A stretch of DNA of 64,000 bases from Leclercia pneumoniae (GTDB lineage Bacteria > Pseudomonadota > Gammaproteobacteria > Enterobacterales > Enterobacteriaceae): assembly GCF_017348915.1 (NCBI RefSeq), contig NZ_CP071383.1:3286001-3350000 (forward strand), given 5' to 3'. The translations under genes were made by a program, and so were the position numbers. Position 1 is the first letter of the stretch. Each line of letters opens with the position of its first letter. Below, one piece after another: positions 45,973 through 56,344 of this stretch. The notes below the pieces were generated by a model, which made no database searches, was not told where the DNA came from, and worked only from the letters and a program-made list of their open reading frames with translations.

Positions 45973-46401
45973 TTAGTGCCACCACGACATGCCCTGTAAG
46001 GTTGCTACCGCCACAAGGACATAGCGTAACGCTTTACCAAGCGTTAAAAAAAAGAGCACCGGCCCCCAGGAGATGCGCATCCATCCCGCCAGCAGGCACA
46101 GCAAATCGCCTATTACAGGCATCCAGCTTAATAACAGCGTGGCAGCGCCATAGCGTTTTAGCCAGTTAACTGCCTTTTCCTGCCAGCGCGACGTTTTGCG
46201 AAGAGGAAAGAAACGCCCAAGAATAACGTTAGTCAGCCCTCCAAGGCTATTACCCATTGTTGCTATTAAGACCAGCAACCAGGGCTGACTCACGCCTGAC
46301 AACAACATCGCGATCAGCACAACTTCGGAATTACCGGGCAGAAGGGTAGCGCTTAAAAAACTGCTGGCGAATAACGAAGCGAGTGACAGCAGTTCACTCA
46401 C
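45973..46401 (-). CDS. yqaA: YqaA inner-membrane protein (VTT/DedA-like)
   Basis: This 142-residue membrane protein has three to four hydrophobic segments and the DedA-like pattern LPGNSEVVL and MGNSLGGLTNVILGR. The same length is found in E. coli. The VTT/DedA family includes lipid flippases, but YqaA has no established role. Its start overlaps the yqaB stop by 4 nt. Confidence 0.93.
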   Translation of the reverse strand: MSELLSLASLFASSFLSATLLPGNSEVVLIAMLLSGVSQPWLLVLIATMGNSLGGLTNVILGRFFPLRKTSRWQEKAVNWLKRYGAATLLLSWMPVIGDLLCLLAGWMRISWGPVLFFLTLGKALRYVLVAVATLQGMSWWH

Positions 46402-46964
46402 AGTCTGCGAACGTCCACTGCCGCCATGCCAGCCGCGTGCGCCGCCTGAAGACCAAAATCAGCATCTTCGAAGACAACGCATTTTTCAGGTGATACACCC
46501 ATCCGTTCTGCGCAAAGCAGGAAGGTATCCGGAGCGGGTTTGTGATTCTGGACATGATCGGCAGCAACAACCGCCGTGAAATAGCGACGCAGGTCAAGAT
46601 GTGCTAGTAAGGCTTCTGCCATCGCGCTTTCGCTCCCGGTGCCAATAGACATCGGGCGACGGCCATACCACTCTTTAACCACGTCAATTAACGGAAGGGG
46701 ACGCACGGTATCCAGCAGCATCGCTTTTACCGCGTCACTCTTTTCTCGGGCAAGTAGATACGGATCGAGATCCGCCTGATTTAATTCGATAACCGCCTGT
46801 GCGATACGCCAGGTTGGCGAACCGTTAAGCGCCACCATCGCCTGTAGATCGAAACGCATCCCGTAGCGGCCAAGAACATCATCCCAGGCTTTACGGTGAG
46901 TGGGTTCGGTATCCAGGATGGTGCCATCCATATCGAAGATCAGACCGTCATACTGTGCGTACAT
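46398..46964 (-). CDS. yqaB: HAD-family sugar phosphatase YqaB
   Basis: This 188-residue HAD hydrolase has motif I FDMDGTILDTEP (nucleophile Asp), motif II in GTGS, and motif IV VVFEDADFGLQAA. In E. coli it dephosphorylates fructose-1-phosphate and 6-phosphogluconate. It is co-transcribed with yqaA. Confidence 0.95.
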   Translation of the reverse strand: MYAQYDGLIFDMDGTILDTEPTHRKAWDDVLGRYGMRFDLQAMVALNGSPTWRIAQAVIELNQADLDPYLLAREKSDAVKAMLLDTVRPLPLIDVVKEWYGRRPMSIGTGSESAMAEALLAHLDLRRYFTAVVAADHVQNHKPAPDTFLLCAERMGVSPEKCVVFEDADFGLQAAHAAGMAAVDVRRL

Positions 46965-47137
46965 CGAGCTTCCGCCAAACGATTAACAAAACATTACTTT
47001 AACGTAAACAGCTGTTTTTGTCGCTGATAGTCAAAGCGTTCGCTGACGAAATGGTGAAGGAATAAACGAATGAAGGGGGATGTTCTGGGGAAACTTAGAA
47101 TTAGGAAACAACAGTGTTACTGCTATCGCAGAGAAGA

Positions 47138-47214
47138 TGGTGCATCCGGGAGGATTCGAACCTCCGACCGCTCGGTTCGTAGCCGAGTACTCTATCCAGC
47201 TGAGCTACGGATGC
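47138..47214 (-). tRNA. argQ: tRNA-Arg(ACG), distal copy
   Basis: A 77-nt gene, GCATCCGTAGCTCAGC... to encoded CCA, with anticodon ACG (CTACGAA loop). It is identical to the three other Arg copies in this cluster. The argQ name is given by order relative to E. coli. It is the last gene of the ser-arg tRNA operon. Confidence 0.97.
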
Positions 47215-47279
47215 ATCGGGATTGACTGCTGTACTGCTTGATACTACATACCGCTTTGAAAACGACATGAAGTAATAGA

Positions 47280-47356
47280 TGGTGCATCCGGGAGGATTCG
47301 AACCTCCGACCGCTCGGTTCGTAGCCGAGTACTCTATCCAGCTGAGCTACGGATGC
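47280..47356 (-). tRNA. argZ: tRNA-Arg(ACG)
   Basis: A 77-nt copy identical to the neighbouring tRNA-Arg genes, with encoded CCA. The spacer to the next copy is about 65 bp and itself repeated. The name is assigned by order. Confidence 0.97.
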
Positions 47357-47420
47357 ATCGGGATTAACTGCTGTACTGCCTGGTACCACATACCGTTTTG
47401 AAACGACATGAAGTAAAAGA

Positions 47421-47497
47421 TGGTGCATCCGGGAGGATTCGAACCTCCGACCGCTCGGTTCGTAGCCGAGTACTCTATCCAGCTGAGCTACGGATGC
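47421..47497 (-). tRNA. argY: tRNA-Arg(ACG)
   Basis: A 77-nt copy identical to the others, with encoded CCA. Upstream of it in the transcript lies a truncated tRNA fragment at 47563-47580. The name is assigned by order. Confidence 0.97.
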
Positions 47498-47562
47498 ATC
47501 GGGATTTACTGCTGTACTGCCTGGTACCACACACCGTTTCGAAAACGACGTGAAGTAAAAGA

Positions 47563-47580
47563 TGGTGCATCCGGGAGGAT
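47563..47580 (-). pseudogene. Truncated tRNA-Arg 3' end
   Basis: Eighteen bases (ATCCTCCCGGATGCACCA on the minus strand) are the exact 3' end of tRNA-Arg, including CCA, without the rest of the gene. They are joined to an unrelated GC-rich segment (47581-47660) with an inverted repeat around CGGGCCG. A 3' tRNA remnant with attached spacer is a known pattern in enterobacterial tRNA operons (compare the rtT repeats of tyrT). Confidence 0.88.
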
Positions 47581-47694
47581 TACTCGGCTGCGCCTCACCC
47601 TTCGGGCCGTTGCTGAAGCAACGTTATCCTCTCTGGAGCCTGCAATTTTTTCGCAGACCATGAAACAACAGTATTGCTGCTATCTCAGAGAAGA

Positions 47695-47771
47695 TGGTGC
47701 ATCCGGGAGGATTCGAACCTCCGACCGCTCGGTTCGTAGCCGAGTACTCTATCCAGCTGAGCTACGGATGC
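47695..47771 (-). tRNA. argV: tRNA-Arg(ACG), proximal copy
   Basis: A 77-nt copy identical to the other three, with encoded CCA. It lies only 4 nt after the tRNA-Ser gene in the transcript, matching the serV-argV spacing type in E. coli. Confidence 0.97.
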
Positions 47772-47775
47772 AAAA

Positions 47776-47868
47776 TGGCGGTGAGGCGGGGATTCGAACC
47801 CCGGATGCAGCTTTTGACCGCATACTCCCTTAGCAGGGGAGCGCCTTCAGCCTCTCGGCCACCTCACC
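47776..47868 (-). tRNA. serV: tRNA-Ser(GCT)
   Basis: A 93-nt class II tRNA, GGTGAGGTGGCCGAGAGG... to encoded CCA, with a long variable arm and anticodon GCT (CTGCTAA loop). It reads AGU/AGC serine codons. It is the first gene of the operon. Confidence 0.97.
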
Positions 47869-48210
47869 ACACAACGCCTCTTTCGAGTGCTTCGAGTAAC
47901 TCGTTAAGAGCTTCTCGTCGCTGCGTGGCGCATATATTACTTTCTGAGACTTATAAGTCAAACAATTTTCCATGCACTTTTTCTGTTTGCACAAATCGCA
48001 GGCAATTCGCATGTAAAAGAGGCAAAGAGGGTGTTTTATAAACGGATTTTGCGGGCATTTACGCAACGAAGTGCCATCAACCAGGCGAATAAAGATGAAG
48101 ATAAGCAAAGAGAGACGGTGAAAAACAGCGAAATTGAAATAGAAAGGTAACTTTAAGCAGGAAGAATGGCAGGAGGGTTGCGTCTCGCCTGAAAGCGAGA
48201 CGCGATAATA
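47869..48210 (-). promoter_or_regulatory. tRNA operon promoter and csrA 3' flank
   Basis: This 342-bp gap between serV and csrA has no gene. On the minus strand a promoter is clear: -35 TTGACT (47956-47961), 16-bp spacer, -10 TAATAT (47934-47939). A GC-rich discriminator (GCGCCAC) follows, typical of stringently controlled stable-RNA promoters. Just after csrA, TCTCGCCT..AGGCGAGACG-type inverted DNA around 48181-48202 can form a terminator-like stem. The remainder is AT-rich and shows nothing I recognise. Confidence 0.78.
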
Positions 48211-48396
48211 TCAGTAACTGGACTGCTGGGATTTTTCAGCCTGGATACGCTGGTAGATCTCTTCACGGTGTACAGAGACCTCTTTAGGGGCGTTCACACC
48301 AATACGAACCTGGTTACCCTTTACCCCTAAAACTGTCACGGTGACCTCATCCCCAATCATGAGGGTCTCACCAACTCGACGAGTCAGAATCAGCAT
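48211..48396 (-). CDS. csrA: Carbon storage regulator CsrA
   Basis: This 61-residue RNA-binding protein starts [18 protein letters not shown] and is the same as E. coli CsrA over almost its whole length. As a homodimer it binds GGA motifs in message leaders and controls glycolysis, glycogen, biofilm and motility. The RNA-binding residues Leu4/Arg6 and Arg44 (VHREE) are present. It lies between alaS and the tRNA cluster, as in E. coli. Confidence 0.98.
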
Positions 48397-48637
48397 TCTT
48401 TGCTCCTTGAAAGATTAAAAGAGTCGGGTCTCTTGTATCCCGGCATTATCCATCATATAACGCCAAAAAGTAAGCGATGACAAACACGTAAAGTGTAAGC
48501 AGTCACGGCATCACATTCTGTTAAACGTAAGTTTAGCCGATATACACAAACTCAACCTGACTTTATCATTATCGATAGCGTAGAGCGAAGTACGCCATAA
48601 CACATAGGTTATGGCGTCTGTTTACGCTTTTTAGTTA

Positions 48638-51265
48638 TTACAGTTTGGAACTCACCCAGCTTTCAACGCTGGTTAACGCTGCAGGAAGTGCCGCCGCATC
48701 CGTACCACCGGCTTGCGCCATGTCTGGACGACCGCCCCCTTTACCGCCCACTTGCTGAGCGACCATACCAATCAGTTCCCCTGCTTTAACACGGTCGGTC
48801 ACGTCCTTAGACACGCCAGCAATCAGAGAAACCTTACCTTCAGCAACGGTCGCCAGCACAATGACTGCCGAACCGAGTTGGTTCTTCAGGTCATCGACCA
48901 TGGTACGCAGCATCTTAGGCTCAACACCAGCCAGTTCACTGACCAGCAGTTTAATACCTTTAATTTCAACCGCTTTGCTGGAGAGATTTGCACTCTCCTG
49001 TACTGCCGCCTGCTCTTTCAGCTGCTGCAGCTCTTTTTCCAGCTGGCGAGTACGTTCGATAACGCTACGCACCTTCTCGCCCAGATTCTGGCTATCGCCT
49101 TTCAGCAGCTGTGCGATATCGTGCAGTTGATCGCTCTCAGCGTGCAGGTAAGCCAGCGCGCCTTCACCGGTGACCGCTTCGATACGACGAACGCCCGCCG
49201 CCGTTCCGGATTCGGACAGAATACGGAACAGGCCAATATCGCCCGTGCGAGAAGCATGCGTACCGCCACACAGTTCAGTAGAGAAGTCGCCCATGCTCAG
49301 CACACGAACACGCTCGTCATACTTCTCACCAAACAGTGCCATCGCCCCTTTTTGCTTCGCCGCATCGAGATCCATGATCTGAGTTTCGATTGGCAGATTG
49401 CGACGGATTTGGGCGTTCACCAGATCTTCCACCGCGCGGATTTCAGACGGTTTCATCGCTTCAAAGTGAGAGAAGTCGAAACGCAGCACTTTATCGTTAA
49501 CCAGCGAGCCTTTCTGCGCAACGTGCGTCCCTAATACTTCACGCAGGGCTGCGTGCATCAGGTGAGTTGCGGAGTGATTCAGACGAATACGCGCACGACG
49601 CGCTTCATCAACGACAGCTTGTACGCCCTCGCCCACTTTCAGTGAGCCGGAGGTCAGCGAACCTACATGACCAATCGCCTGGCCATATTTTTGCGTGTCG
49701 TTTACGGTGAAGCTAAAGCCGTTACCTTTCAGCACGCCCTTATCGCCCACCTGACCGCCGGACTCGGCATAAAATGCGGTTTTATCGAGTACAACAACGG
49801 CATCCTGACCCGCGGTAATGCTCTCTACCGCTTTGCCGTCAACAAACAGCGCCGTCACTTTGCCGTTCAGTTCCAGATGGTCATAACCCTGGAATTCAGA
49901 CGCGCCATCCACACGGATCATCGCGTTGTAGTCAGCACCGAAACCGCTGGATTCACGCGCACGACGGCGCTGCTCTTCCATTGCGGCTTCAAAGCCCGCT
50001 TCGTCTACCTTAATGTTACGCTCACGGCAAACGTCAGCCGTCAGGTCAACCGGGAAGCCGTAGGTGTCATACAGACGGAAGGCCGTTTCGCCATCCAGCG
50101 TGTCGCCTTTGAGTTTCGCCAGTTCATCATCCAGCAGCGCCAGCCCACGCTCCAGCGTACGGGCAAACTGCTCTTCTTCGGTTTTCAGAACCTGCTCTAC
50201 CTGCGCCTGCTGGCGTTTCAGCTCATCGCCTGCTGAGCCCATCACGCTAACCAACGGCCCAACCAGCTTGTAGAAGAAGGTATCTTTCGCGCCCAGCATG
50301 TTGCCATGACGAATGGCGCGACGAATGATGCGACGCAACACATAACCACGGTTTTCGTTCGACGGAATGACGCCGTCCGCAATCAGGAACGCACAAGAAC
50401 GAATATGGTCAGCAATGACGCGCAGAGATTTGTTGCTCAGGTCGGTCGCACCAGTGACCTCTGCAACAGACTTAATCAGCGTGCTGAAGAGGTCAATATC
50501 GTAGTTGGAGTTAACGTGCTGCAGAACCGCGGCAATACGCTCCAGACCCATCCCCGTATCGACGGACGGTTTCGGCAGCGGCTCCATGGTACCGTCAGCC
50601 TGACGGTTGAACTGCATGAAGACGATATTCCAGATCTCAATGTAGCGATCGCCATCTTCTTCCGGGCTGCCCGGAGGGCCACCCCAGATATGGTCGCCGT
50701 GATCGTAGAAGATCTCGGTGCACGGACCGCAAGGGCCGGTATCGCCCATCTGCCAGAAGTTGTCAGACGCATAAGGTGCGCCTTTGTTATCACCGATGCG
50801 AATGATACGTTCGCGCGGGATACCGACCTTTTTTTCCCAGATTTCGTATGCTTCGTCGTCGGTCTCGTAAACAGTAACCCACAGACGCTCTTTCGGCAGG
50901 TTGAACCAGTTTTCACCGGTCAGCAGTTCCCATGCGTACTGAATTGCATCGTGTTTGAAGTAGTCGCCGAAGCTGAAGTTGCCCAGCATTTCAAAGAAGG
51001 TGTGGTGACGTGCAGTGTAACCGACGTTTTCCAGGTCGTTGTGTTTACCGCCCGCACGCACGCAGCGCTGCGAGGTGGTTGCGCGGGAATAATTACGCTT
51101 GTCGAGACCAAGGAAAACATCCTTGAACTGGTTCATCCCGGCGTTGGTAAACAGTAATGTTGGATCGTTGTTTGGTACCAGGGAGCTGCTGGCAACAACC
51201 TGGTGTCCCTTACTATGGAAAAAATCGAGAAACGCCTGACGGATCTCAGCGGTGCTCTTGCTCAT
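48638..51265 (-). CDS. alaS: Alanyl-tRNA synthetase AlaS
   Basis: This 875-residue class II synthetase has the N-terminal catalytic domain ([19 protein letters not shown] is motif 2), the tRNA-recognition domain, the editing domain with [11 protein letters not shown] and [13 protein letters not shown] zinc-site motifs, a coiled coil (about 710-760) and the C-terminal C-Ala domain. It charges tRNA-Ala and hydrolyses mischarged Ser and Gly. Full length compared with E. coli (876). Confidence 0.98.
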   Translation of the reverse strand: MSKSTAEIRQAFLDFFHSKGHQVVASSSLVPNNDPTLLFTNAGMNQFKDVFLGLDKRNYSRATTSQRCVRAGGKHNDLENVGYTARHHTFFEMLGNFSFGDYFKHDAIQYAWELLTGENWFNLPKERLWVTVYETDDEAYEIWEKKVGIPRERIIRIGDNKGAPYASDNFWQMGDTGPCGPCTEIFYDHGDHIWGGPPGSPEEDGDRYIEIWNIVFMQFNRQADGTMEPLPKPSVDTGMGLERIAAVLQHVNSNYDIDLFSTLIKSVAEVTGATDLSNKSLRVIADHIRSCAFLIADGVIPSNENRGYVLRRIIRRAIRHGNMLGAKDTFFYKLVGPLVSVMGSAGDELKRQQAQVEQVLKTEEEQFARTLERGLALLDDELAKLKGDTLDGETAFRLYDTYGFPVDLTADVCRERNIKVDEAGFEAAMEEQRRRARESSGFGADYNAMIRVDGASEFQGYDHLELNGKVTALFVDGKAVESITAGQDAVVVLDKTAFYAESGGQVGDKGVLKGNGFSFTVNDTQKYGQAIGHVGSLTSGSLKVGEGVQAVVDEARRARIRLNHSATHLMHAALREVLGTHVAQKGSLVNDKVLRFDFSHFEAMKPSEIRAVEDLVNAQIRRNLPIETQIMDLDAAKQKGAMALFGEKYDERVRVLSMGDFSTELCGGTHASRTGDIGLFRILSESGTAAGVRRIEAVTGEGALAYLHAESDQLHDIAQLLKGDSQNLGEKVRSVIERTRQLEKELQQLKEQAAVQESANLSSKAVEIKGIKLLVSELAGVEPKMLRTMVDDLKNQLGSAVIVLATVAEGKVSLIAGVSKDVTDRVKAGELIGMVAQQVGGKGGGRPDMAQAGGTDAAALPAALTSVESWVSSKL

Positions 51266-51396
51266 AATTATCCTGAAATCAAGCTAACGAAATGTCATAA
51301 CCAGCCTGGACACACACTGTGTTGGACAGACCAGCTACTGGAAAAAGTGGGAATAAGATAAGTTTTCTTTTAAGGGAAGTAAAATCCCGCATGCGC

Positions 51397-51897
51397 TCAA
51401 TCGGCAAAATTACGCCATATATCCTGAATATCTTCCATCAGGTAGCCGCGATAGAGCAAGAAGCGCTGGATTTTTACTTTTTCTGAAAACTCTTTTGGCA
51501 ACGGCTCACCGTACTTACGTACGGCCTGCTCTCGCGCCTGTTCACACCAGTCTATTTCGCACTCGCGCATTGCCCGTTCCGTGGCTTCACGGTTAATCCC
51601 TTTTTGATTCAGCTCCTGGCGTATACGCTGAGGGCCGTAACCTTTGCGGCTGCGGCTGGCAATAAAGCGGGCGATAAAGCGGTTGTCGTCCAGATAGTTG
51701 TGTTCATAGCACCAGGCAATGACGCGATCGTAATCTTCTGCGCTGGCATCGATCTCTTCCGGCCCCTTTTTGCCCATCACGGGTGCCATTAATTTGCGGC
51801 GCAACTCCTGCTCGCTGTGGTCGCGCACGCCGAGTATGCGTACCGCGCGATCCAGCAAGCGGTTGTAGGCCGGTCGTCGTGGGGTTGATTCGCTCAT
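51397..51897 (-). CDS. recX: RecA regulator RecX
   Basis: This 166-residue all-helical protein starts [22 protein letters not shown] and matches E. coli RecX. It caps and destabilises RecA filaments. The start at 51897 is preferred to a longer frame because it aligns with E. coli. It lies 67 nt after recA with a leaky hairpin between, so most transcription stops before it. Confidence 0.96.
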   Translation of the reverse strand: MSESTPRRPAYNRLLDRAVRILGVRDHSEQELRRKLMAPVMGKKGPEEIDASAEDYDRVIAWCYEHNYLDDNRFIARFIASRSRKGYGPQRIRQELNQKGINREATERAMRECEIDWCEQAREQAVRKYGEPLPKEFSEKVKIQRFLLYRGYLMEDIQDIWRNFAD

Positions 51898-51927
51898 AGA
51901 GAACCTGCTGAATAACAAATACAAAAA

Positions 51928-51950
51928 AGGGCCGCAATCGCAGCCCTTTT
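51928..51950 (-). terminator. recA terminator with read-through to recX
   Basis: On the minus strand AGGGCTGC pairs with GCGGCCCT (one U-G wobble) around a 4-nt loop, with A and T runs on either side. This is the known attenuating terminator position between recA and recX. Confidence 0.9.
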
Positions 51951-51964
51951 TTTACACGAAGTGA

Positions 51965-53059
<1,095 letters not shown>

Positions 53060-53088
53060 TCACCGTGGATTTCTGTTTCGTTGCCGCA

Positions 53089-53116
53089 ATTATACTGTAT
53101 GGTCATACAGTATCAA
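53089..53116 (-). promoter_or_regulatory. recA promoter with LexA (SOS) box
   Basis: A consensus promoter reads -35 TTGATA (53111-53116), 16-bp spacer, -10 TATAAT (53089-53094). The spacer is itself the LexA operator: 53093-53112 contains CTGT-N8-ACAG as CTGTATGACCATACAG in the gene direction. Only the central bases differ from the E. coli recA box. Confidence 0.97.
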
Positions 53117-53610
53117 GTCTTTTGTAGAAATTGTTGCCAGAGTGTTTTTAACGCATATTCGGTGGCCTGACGGCGCACATTTTCCCGGTCGCCGGTGAAG
53201 CATTCGCGTCGGGTAATCCCCTCGCCCTGCGCCGTCGCAAAGCCAAACCATACGGTGCCGACCGGCTTAAGATCGCTGCCGCCATCCGGCCCGGCAATGC
53301 CGCTAATGGAGATTGCGTAATCGGCGCGGGCGGCACGCAATGCACCTATTGCCATCTCTATAACCACCGGTTCGCTCACTGCGCCATGCTCTTCCAGCGT
53401 CGGCTCCCGAACGCCAATCATTTGCGCTTTTGCTTCATTACTATAGGTAACAAATCCGCGTTCAAACCAGGCGGAGCTACCGGCGATATCGGTAATCACC
53501 TTCGCCACCCAGCCGCCAGTACAAGATTCTGCTGTGGTGAGCGTTGCGCCGCGCTGTTTCAGCGCTCGCCCTACTTCTTCGCTGAGCTGCATGAGTTCAT
53601 GGTCAGTCAT
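53113..53610 (-). CDS. pncC: Nicotinamide-nucleotide amidase PncC
   Basis: This 165-residue CinA C-terminal domain enzyme deamidates nicotinamide mononucleotide in NAD recycling. It has TTAESCTGGWVAK with the catalytic Ser and the GIAGPDGGS loop. The second of two adjacent ATG codons gives the E. coli length. It lies directly upstream of recA as in E. coli; its 3' end reaches the recA promoter. Confidence 0.96.
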   Translation of the reverse strand: MTDHELMQLSEEVGRALKQRGATLTTAESCTGGWVAKVITDIAGSSAWFERGFVTYSNEAKAQMIGVREPTLEEHGAVSEPVVIEMAIGALRAARADYAISISGIAGPDGGSDLKPVGTVWFGFATAQGEGITRRECFTGDRENVRRQATEYALKTLWQQFLQKT

Positions 53611-53738
53611 CATCGTTTAGGCTCCAGATAATCGTGCAGCACAAGATAGCACTTTCAGCAGAGATATGGGGACGAGGGGAAGTTTTTACGAGGGGGCTTC
53701 AGAAAATGCCGATGCAGAGGCATCGGCAGAATAGCGAA

Positions 53739-54617
53739 TCACTTCATGCTGTTGACGAGAGTATCCACGTTGTGGCGAAACGCTTTAACGTAGGTGTCTG
53801 CCACGCCCCCTTTTGCAGAGAGCGCTTCGGGATAGAGCTCGCCGCCAGGCTGTGCGCCGGTCGCCGATGCAATCTGTTTCACGAGCCGCGGATCCAGCTG
53901 ATTCTCCATAAACCAGGTCTTTACGCCGTCGGCTTTAATTTGCGTGATGATAGCGGCAACCTGGGCAGCGCTGGCTTCACTCTCCGATGATAGTCCCTGC
54001 GGAGCGATAAACGTGACCCCATAGGCGCGGCCAAAATAGCCGAAAGCGTCATGGCTGGTCAGCACTTTTCGCTTCGCCGTTGGGATGGGCTGAAAGCGTG
54101 CTTTTGCCCAGCTATCGAGCTCTGTTAACTGCGTAATATAGGATTTCCCCGCCGCCTCCAGCGCGATCTTTTCTTCGGGATCCGCCTTTATCAGCCCATT
54201 CAATACATTCCGGGCATACAACGCACCGTTGGCGGCGCTATTCCAGGCATGCGGATCGGTAATGGTCTCTCCGTCCTCAACCAGCGTGTGCGTTGGAACA
54301 CCCGCCGACGCCACCACCAGCGTGCCTTTAAAACCAGACGCCTTCACCAGCCGATCGAGCCAGCCCTCCAGCCCGAGTCCATTCACAACCACCACGTCGG
54401 CTTTACTCAGCGCTGCGCTGTCTTTCGGTGACGGTTCGAAAGTATGAGGATCGCCATCCGGCCCCACCAGCGTCGTTACCTTGACGTGGTCGCCCCCGAC
54501 CTGTTGGGTGATATCCCCCAGAATTGAAAAACTGGCAACGACGTTCAGCGTCTTCGCCTGCACCCCCTGAGCCAGCAGGCTCAGTGCGAGCGCCATCATA
54601 ACCCCTGTACGTTTCAT
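53739..54617 (-). CDS. Zinc/manganese ABC transporter substrate-binding protein
   Basis: This 292-residue cluster 9 (ZnuA/SitA-type) protein has a signal peptide ending VQA near residue 21. Metal-ligand histidines are visible in DPHTFEPSP, TDPHAWN and TSHDAFGYF. It lacks the His-rich loop typical of ZnuA. The start at 54617 is chosen because the preceding frame runs into the permease gene and AGGAG lies 5 nt before it. It is the last gene of a transporter operon behind a Zur-like box, so zinc is the favoured metal. Confidence 0.9.
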   Translation of the reverse strand: MKRTGVMMALALSLLAQGVQAKTLNVVASFSILGDITQQVGGDHVKVTTLVGPDGDPHTFEPSPKDSAALSKADVVVVNGLGLEGWLDRLVKASGFKGTLVVASAGVPTHTLVEDGETITDPHAWNSAANGALYARNVLNGLIKADPEEKIALEAAGKSYITQLTELDSWAKARFQPIPTAKRKVLTSHDAFGYFGRAYGVTFIAPQGLSSESEASAAQVAAIITQIKADGVKTWFMENQLDPRLVKQIASATGAQPGGELYPEALSAKGGVADTYVKAFRHNVDTLVNSMK

Positions 54618-54631
54618 CATTTCTCCTTGCA

Positions 54632-55492
54632 TTAAAAAAGCGCTCGCAGGCTGTGAGCCAGCCTGCTGCGCGTGCCACATAAAATCGAAAAGAAAAAGAG
54701 ACCACTGGCAGTAAGTACAATCGCCGGCCCCGCCGGTAGGCTGATCGCCCACGAGAGGCTAAGCCCCAGCCAGGCACAGAAAATGCCGCTTACCCCGGCA
54801 AAAAGGAGCAATCCGGGCAGCGTCCTCGCCCAGCAGCGGGCCGCCACCGCGGGCAGCATCATCAACCCCACCGCCATCAGCGTACCCAGCACCTGAAAAC
54901 CGGCGACCAGATTGAGCACTAACAGCGCCAGAAAGAGACCGTGCAGTAGCGCAGGCAGCCAGCGGGCGTTCACCTGCAGCCAGGCCGTATCGAATGCCTC
55001 GCTAACCAGCCCGCGATAGAACAGCGCCAGCGTTAATAAGGTGAAGATGCAGACCCCCGCCACGAACAGCGCCGCATCACGGTCTACCGCCAGGATGGAA
55101 CCAAATAGCAAGTGCAGGAGATCCACATTTGAACCGCGCAGCGACACCAGCGTCACCCCCAGCGCCAGGGAGCCAAGATAAAACCCGGCGAAACTGGCAT
55201 CCTCTTTTAACGGCGTGCGTCGGCTCACCAGCCCCGCCACCAGCGCCACGGTTATCCCGGCGATAAACCCGCCGACGCTCATTGCCAGTAACGACATTCC
55301 GCTTAGCAGATAGCCCACCGCCACGCCCGGCAGAATGGCGTGCGAGAGCGCATCCCCCATCAGGCTCAGGCGGCGTAGCAGTAAAAAGACCCCCAGCGCC
55401 GTGGTACTGACCGACAACGCAAGGCAGACGACCAGCGCCCGGCGCATAAAGCCATACTCAACAAAGGGCTGAAAAAGGAGATGCCACATCAT
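54632..55492 (-). CDS. Metal ABC transporter permease (ZnuB-like)
   Basis: This 286-residue permease has eight hydrophobic helices and the ABC-3 family pattern MGDALSHAILPGVAVGY near residues 45-61. It transports zinc or manganese across the inner membrane with the ATPase encoded upstream (4-nt overlap). It lies 14 nt before the binding-protein gene. K-12 has no gene at this place. Confidence 0.92.
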   Translation of the reverse strand: MMWHLLFQPFVEYGFMRRALVVCLALSVSTTALGVFLLLRRLSLMGDALSHAILPGVAVGYLLSGMSLLAMSVGGFIAGITVALVAGLVSRRTPLKEDASFAGFYLGSLALGVTLVSLRGSNVDLLHLLFGSILAVDRDAALFVAGVCIFTLLTLALFYRGLVSEAFDTAWLQVNARWLPALLHGLFLALLVLNLVAGFQVLGTLMAVGLMMLPAVAARCWARTLPGLLLFAGVSGIFCAWLGLSLSWAISLPAGPAIVLTASGLFFFSILCGTRSRLAHSLRALF

Positions 55493-56142
55493 GCCACCCT
55501 CATCCCAACGCCGGTCTCTAAAGACGGGGCGGCATCCAGGCGCAGGACCTGCGAAAAGTGGCGCGTGACGCGCTCGCTGTCATGAAGCACCGCCAGCACG
55601 GTTCGCCCCTGCTGCGCCATCTCAAGTATCAGCTCCATCAATATGTGACTGGTCGCTTCATCCACGCCGGTGAAGGGTTCATCCAGCATGACCAGCGGCG
55701 CATGCTGTACCATGACCCGCGCAAAGAGCATGCGTTGAAATTGCCCCCCGGAGAGTTCGTCAATCACCGTGCTTGCCAGCGCCGCCAGCCCTACCCGCTC
55801 CAGCGCATGATCGATACGCGCACGCGCCTGTTGTCCGGTTCCGGCAAACAGCGAGAGGGTTGGCCAGCATCCCATGCTTACGACATCCTTCACCGTCAGG
55901 GGGAATTGCGCCTCCAGTTCGTGTCGCTGGGCAAGCCAACCGATAACAGGCCGCTTTTCCTGCCAGCGGAACGTCCCGCTGACCGGAGGGAGGAATCCTG
56001 CCAGCGTTTTCAGGAGCGTCGATTTGCCGCAGCCGTTAGCGCCGGTGATGGCGGTCATACTGCCGCGCAGGATCACCTCATCCAGCGGACGCGTGATGGG
56101 CTGGCGGTGGTAGCCCACCACGAGGCGTTGTAGTTCGATCAT
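55489..56142 (-). CDS. Metal ABC transporter ATPase (ZnuC-like)
   Basis: This 217-residue ATPase has Walker A GANGCGKST, the signature LSGGQFQRMLFARV and Walker B LVMLDEPFTGVD. The start at 56142 (MIELQRLVVGY) is chosen because it overlaps the stop of the upstream small ORF (ATGA) and aligns with the family; the longer frame reads through that peptide region. Gene order ATPase-permease-binding protein forms one operon. Confidence 0.92.
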   Translation of the reverse strand: MIELQRLVVGYHRQPITRPLDEVILRGSMTAITGANGCGKSTLLKTLAGFLPPVSGTFRWQEKRPVIGWLAQRHELEAQFPLTVKDVVSMGCWPTLSLFAGTGQQARARIDHALERVGLAALASTVIDELSGGQFQRMLFARVMVQHAPLVMLDEPFTGVDEATSHILMELILEMAQQGRTVLAVLHDSERVTRHFSQVLRLDAAPSLETGVGMRVA

Positions 56143-56246
56143 GGGAGTGCTACCGCCCAGCGCACCGCGAAGACGATGGCTAAAACCAGCGTCAGCGCAT
56201 ACAACACGCGCGTTAACGAAGAGAGAGAGAAGAGAGAGTGCGTCAT
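56139..56246 (-). CDS. Untracked 35-residue membrane peptide leading the metal transporter operon
   Basis: A 36-codon frame starts at 56246 with MTHSLFSLSSLTRVLY and has one hydrophobic helix (ALTLVLAIVFAVRWAVAL) before its stop. Its TGA overlaps the ATPase ATG as ATGA, which implies translational coupling. A GGGTGG-type ribosome site precedes the start, and the Zur-like box lies 20 bp upstream. It may be a small regulatory or structural subunit of the transporter, or a coupling leader. No family is recognised. Confidence 0.6.
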   Translation of the reverse strand: MTHSLFSLSSLTRVLYALTLVLAIVFAVRWAVALP

Positions 56247-56265
56247 CAGCCACCCGATAAAATTA

Positions 56266-56280
56266 TGTTATAACATAACA
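56266..56280 (-). promoter_or_regulatory. Zur box
   Basis: TGTTATAACATAACA matches the enterobacterial Zur core TGTTATANTATAACA at all fixed positions but one, and sits in a perfect 16-bp palindrome (56264-56279). It is 20 bp before the first ORF of the metal transporter operon. This indicates repression when zinc is sufficient. Confidence 0.8.
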
Positions 56281-56344
56281 ATAAAGAGGTGTGCTGTGAT
56301 TGTAAATACCGGGCGGCTAACGGGAGTGTGGATAAATGTTACAG

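Noticed and set aside
47192-47530. ORFs reading through the tRNA-Arg cluster
   Set aside because: The repeated peptide ([20 protein letters not shown]) is a familiar translation artefact of tRNA genes, and the four tRNAs explain the repetition.
47138-47868. tRNA cluster as a genomic-island attachment site
   Set aside because: No integrase and no direct repeat bounding foreign DNA was seen; the flanking genes are backbone on both sides.
48713-51157. Long plus-strand ORFs opposite alaS
   Set aside because: AlaS is complete and conserved on the minus strand; the antisense frames show no domain.
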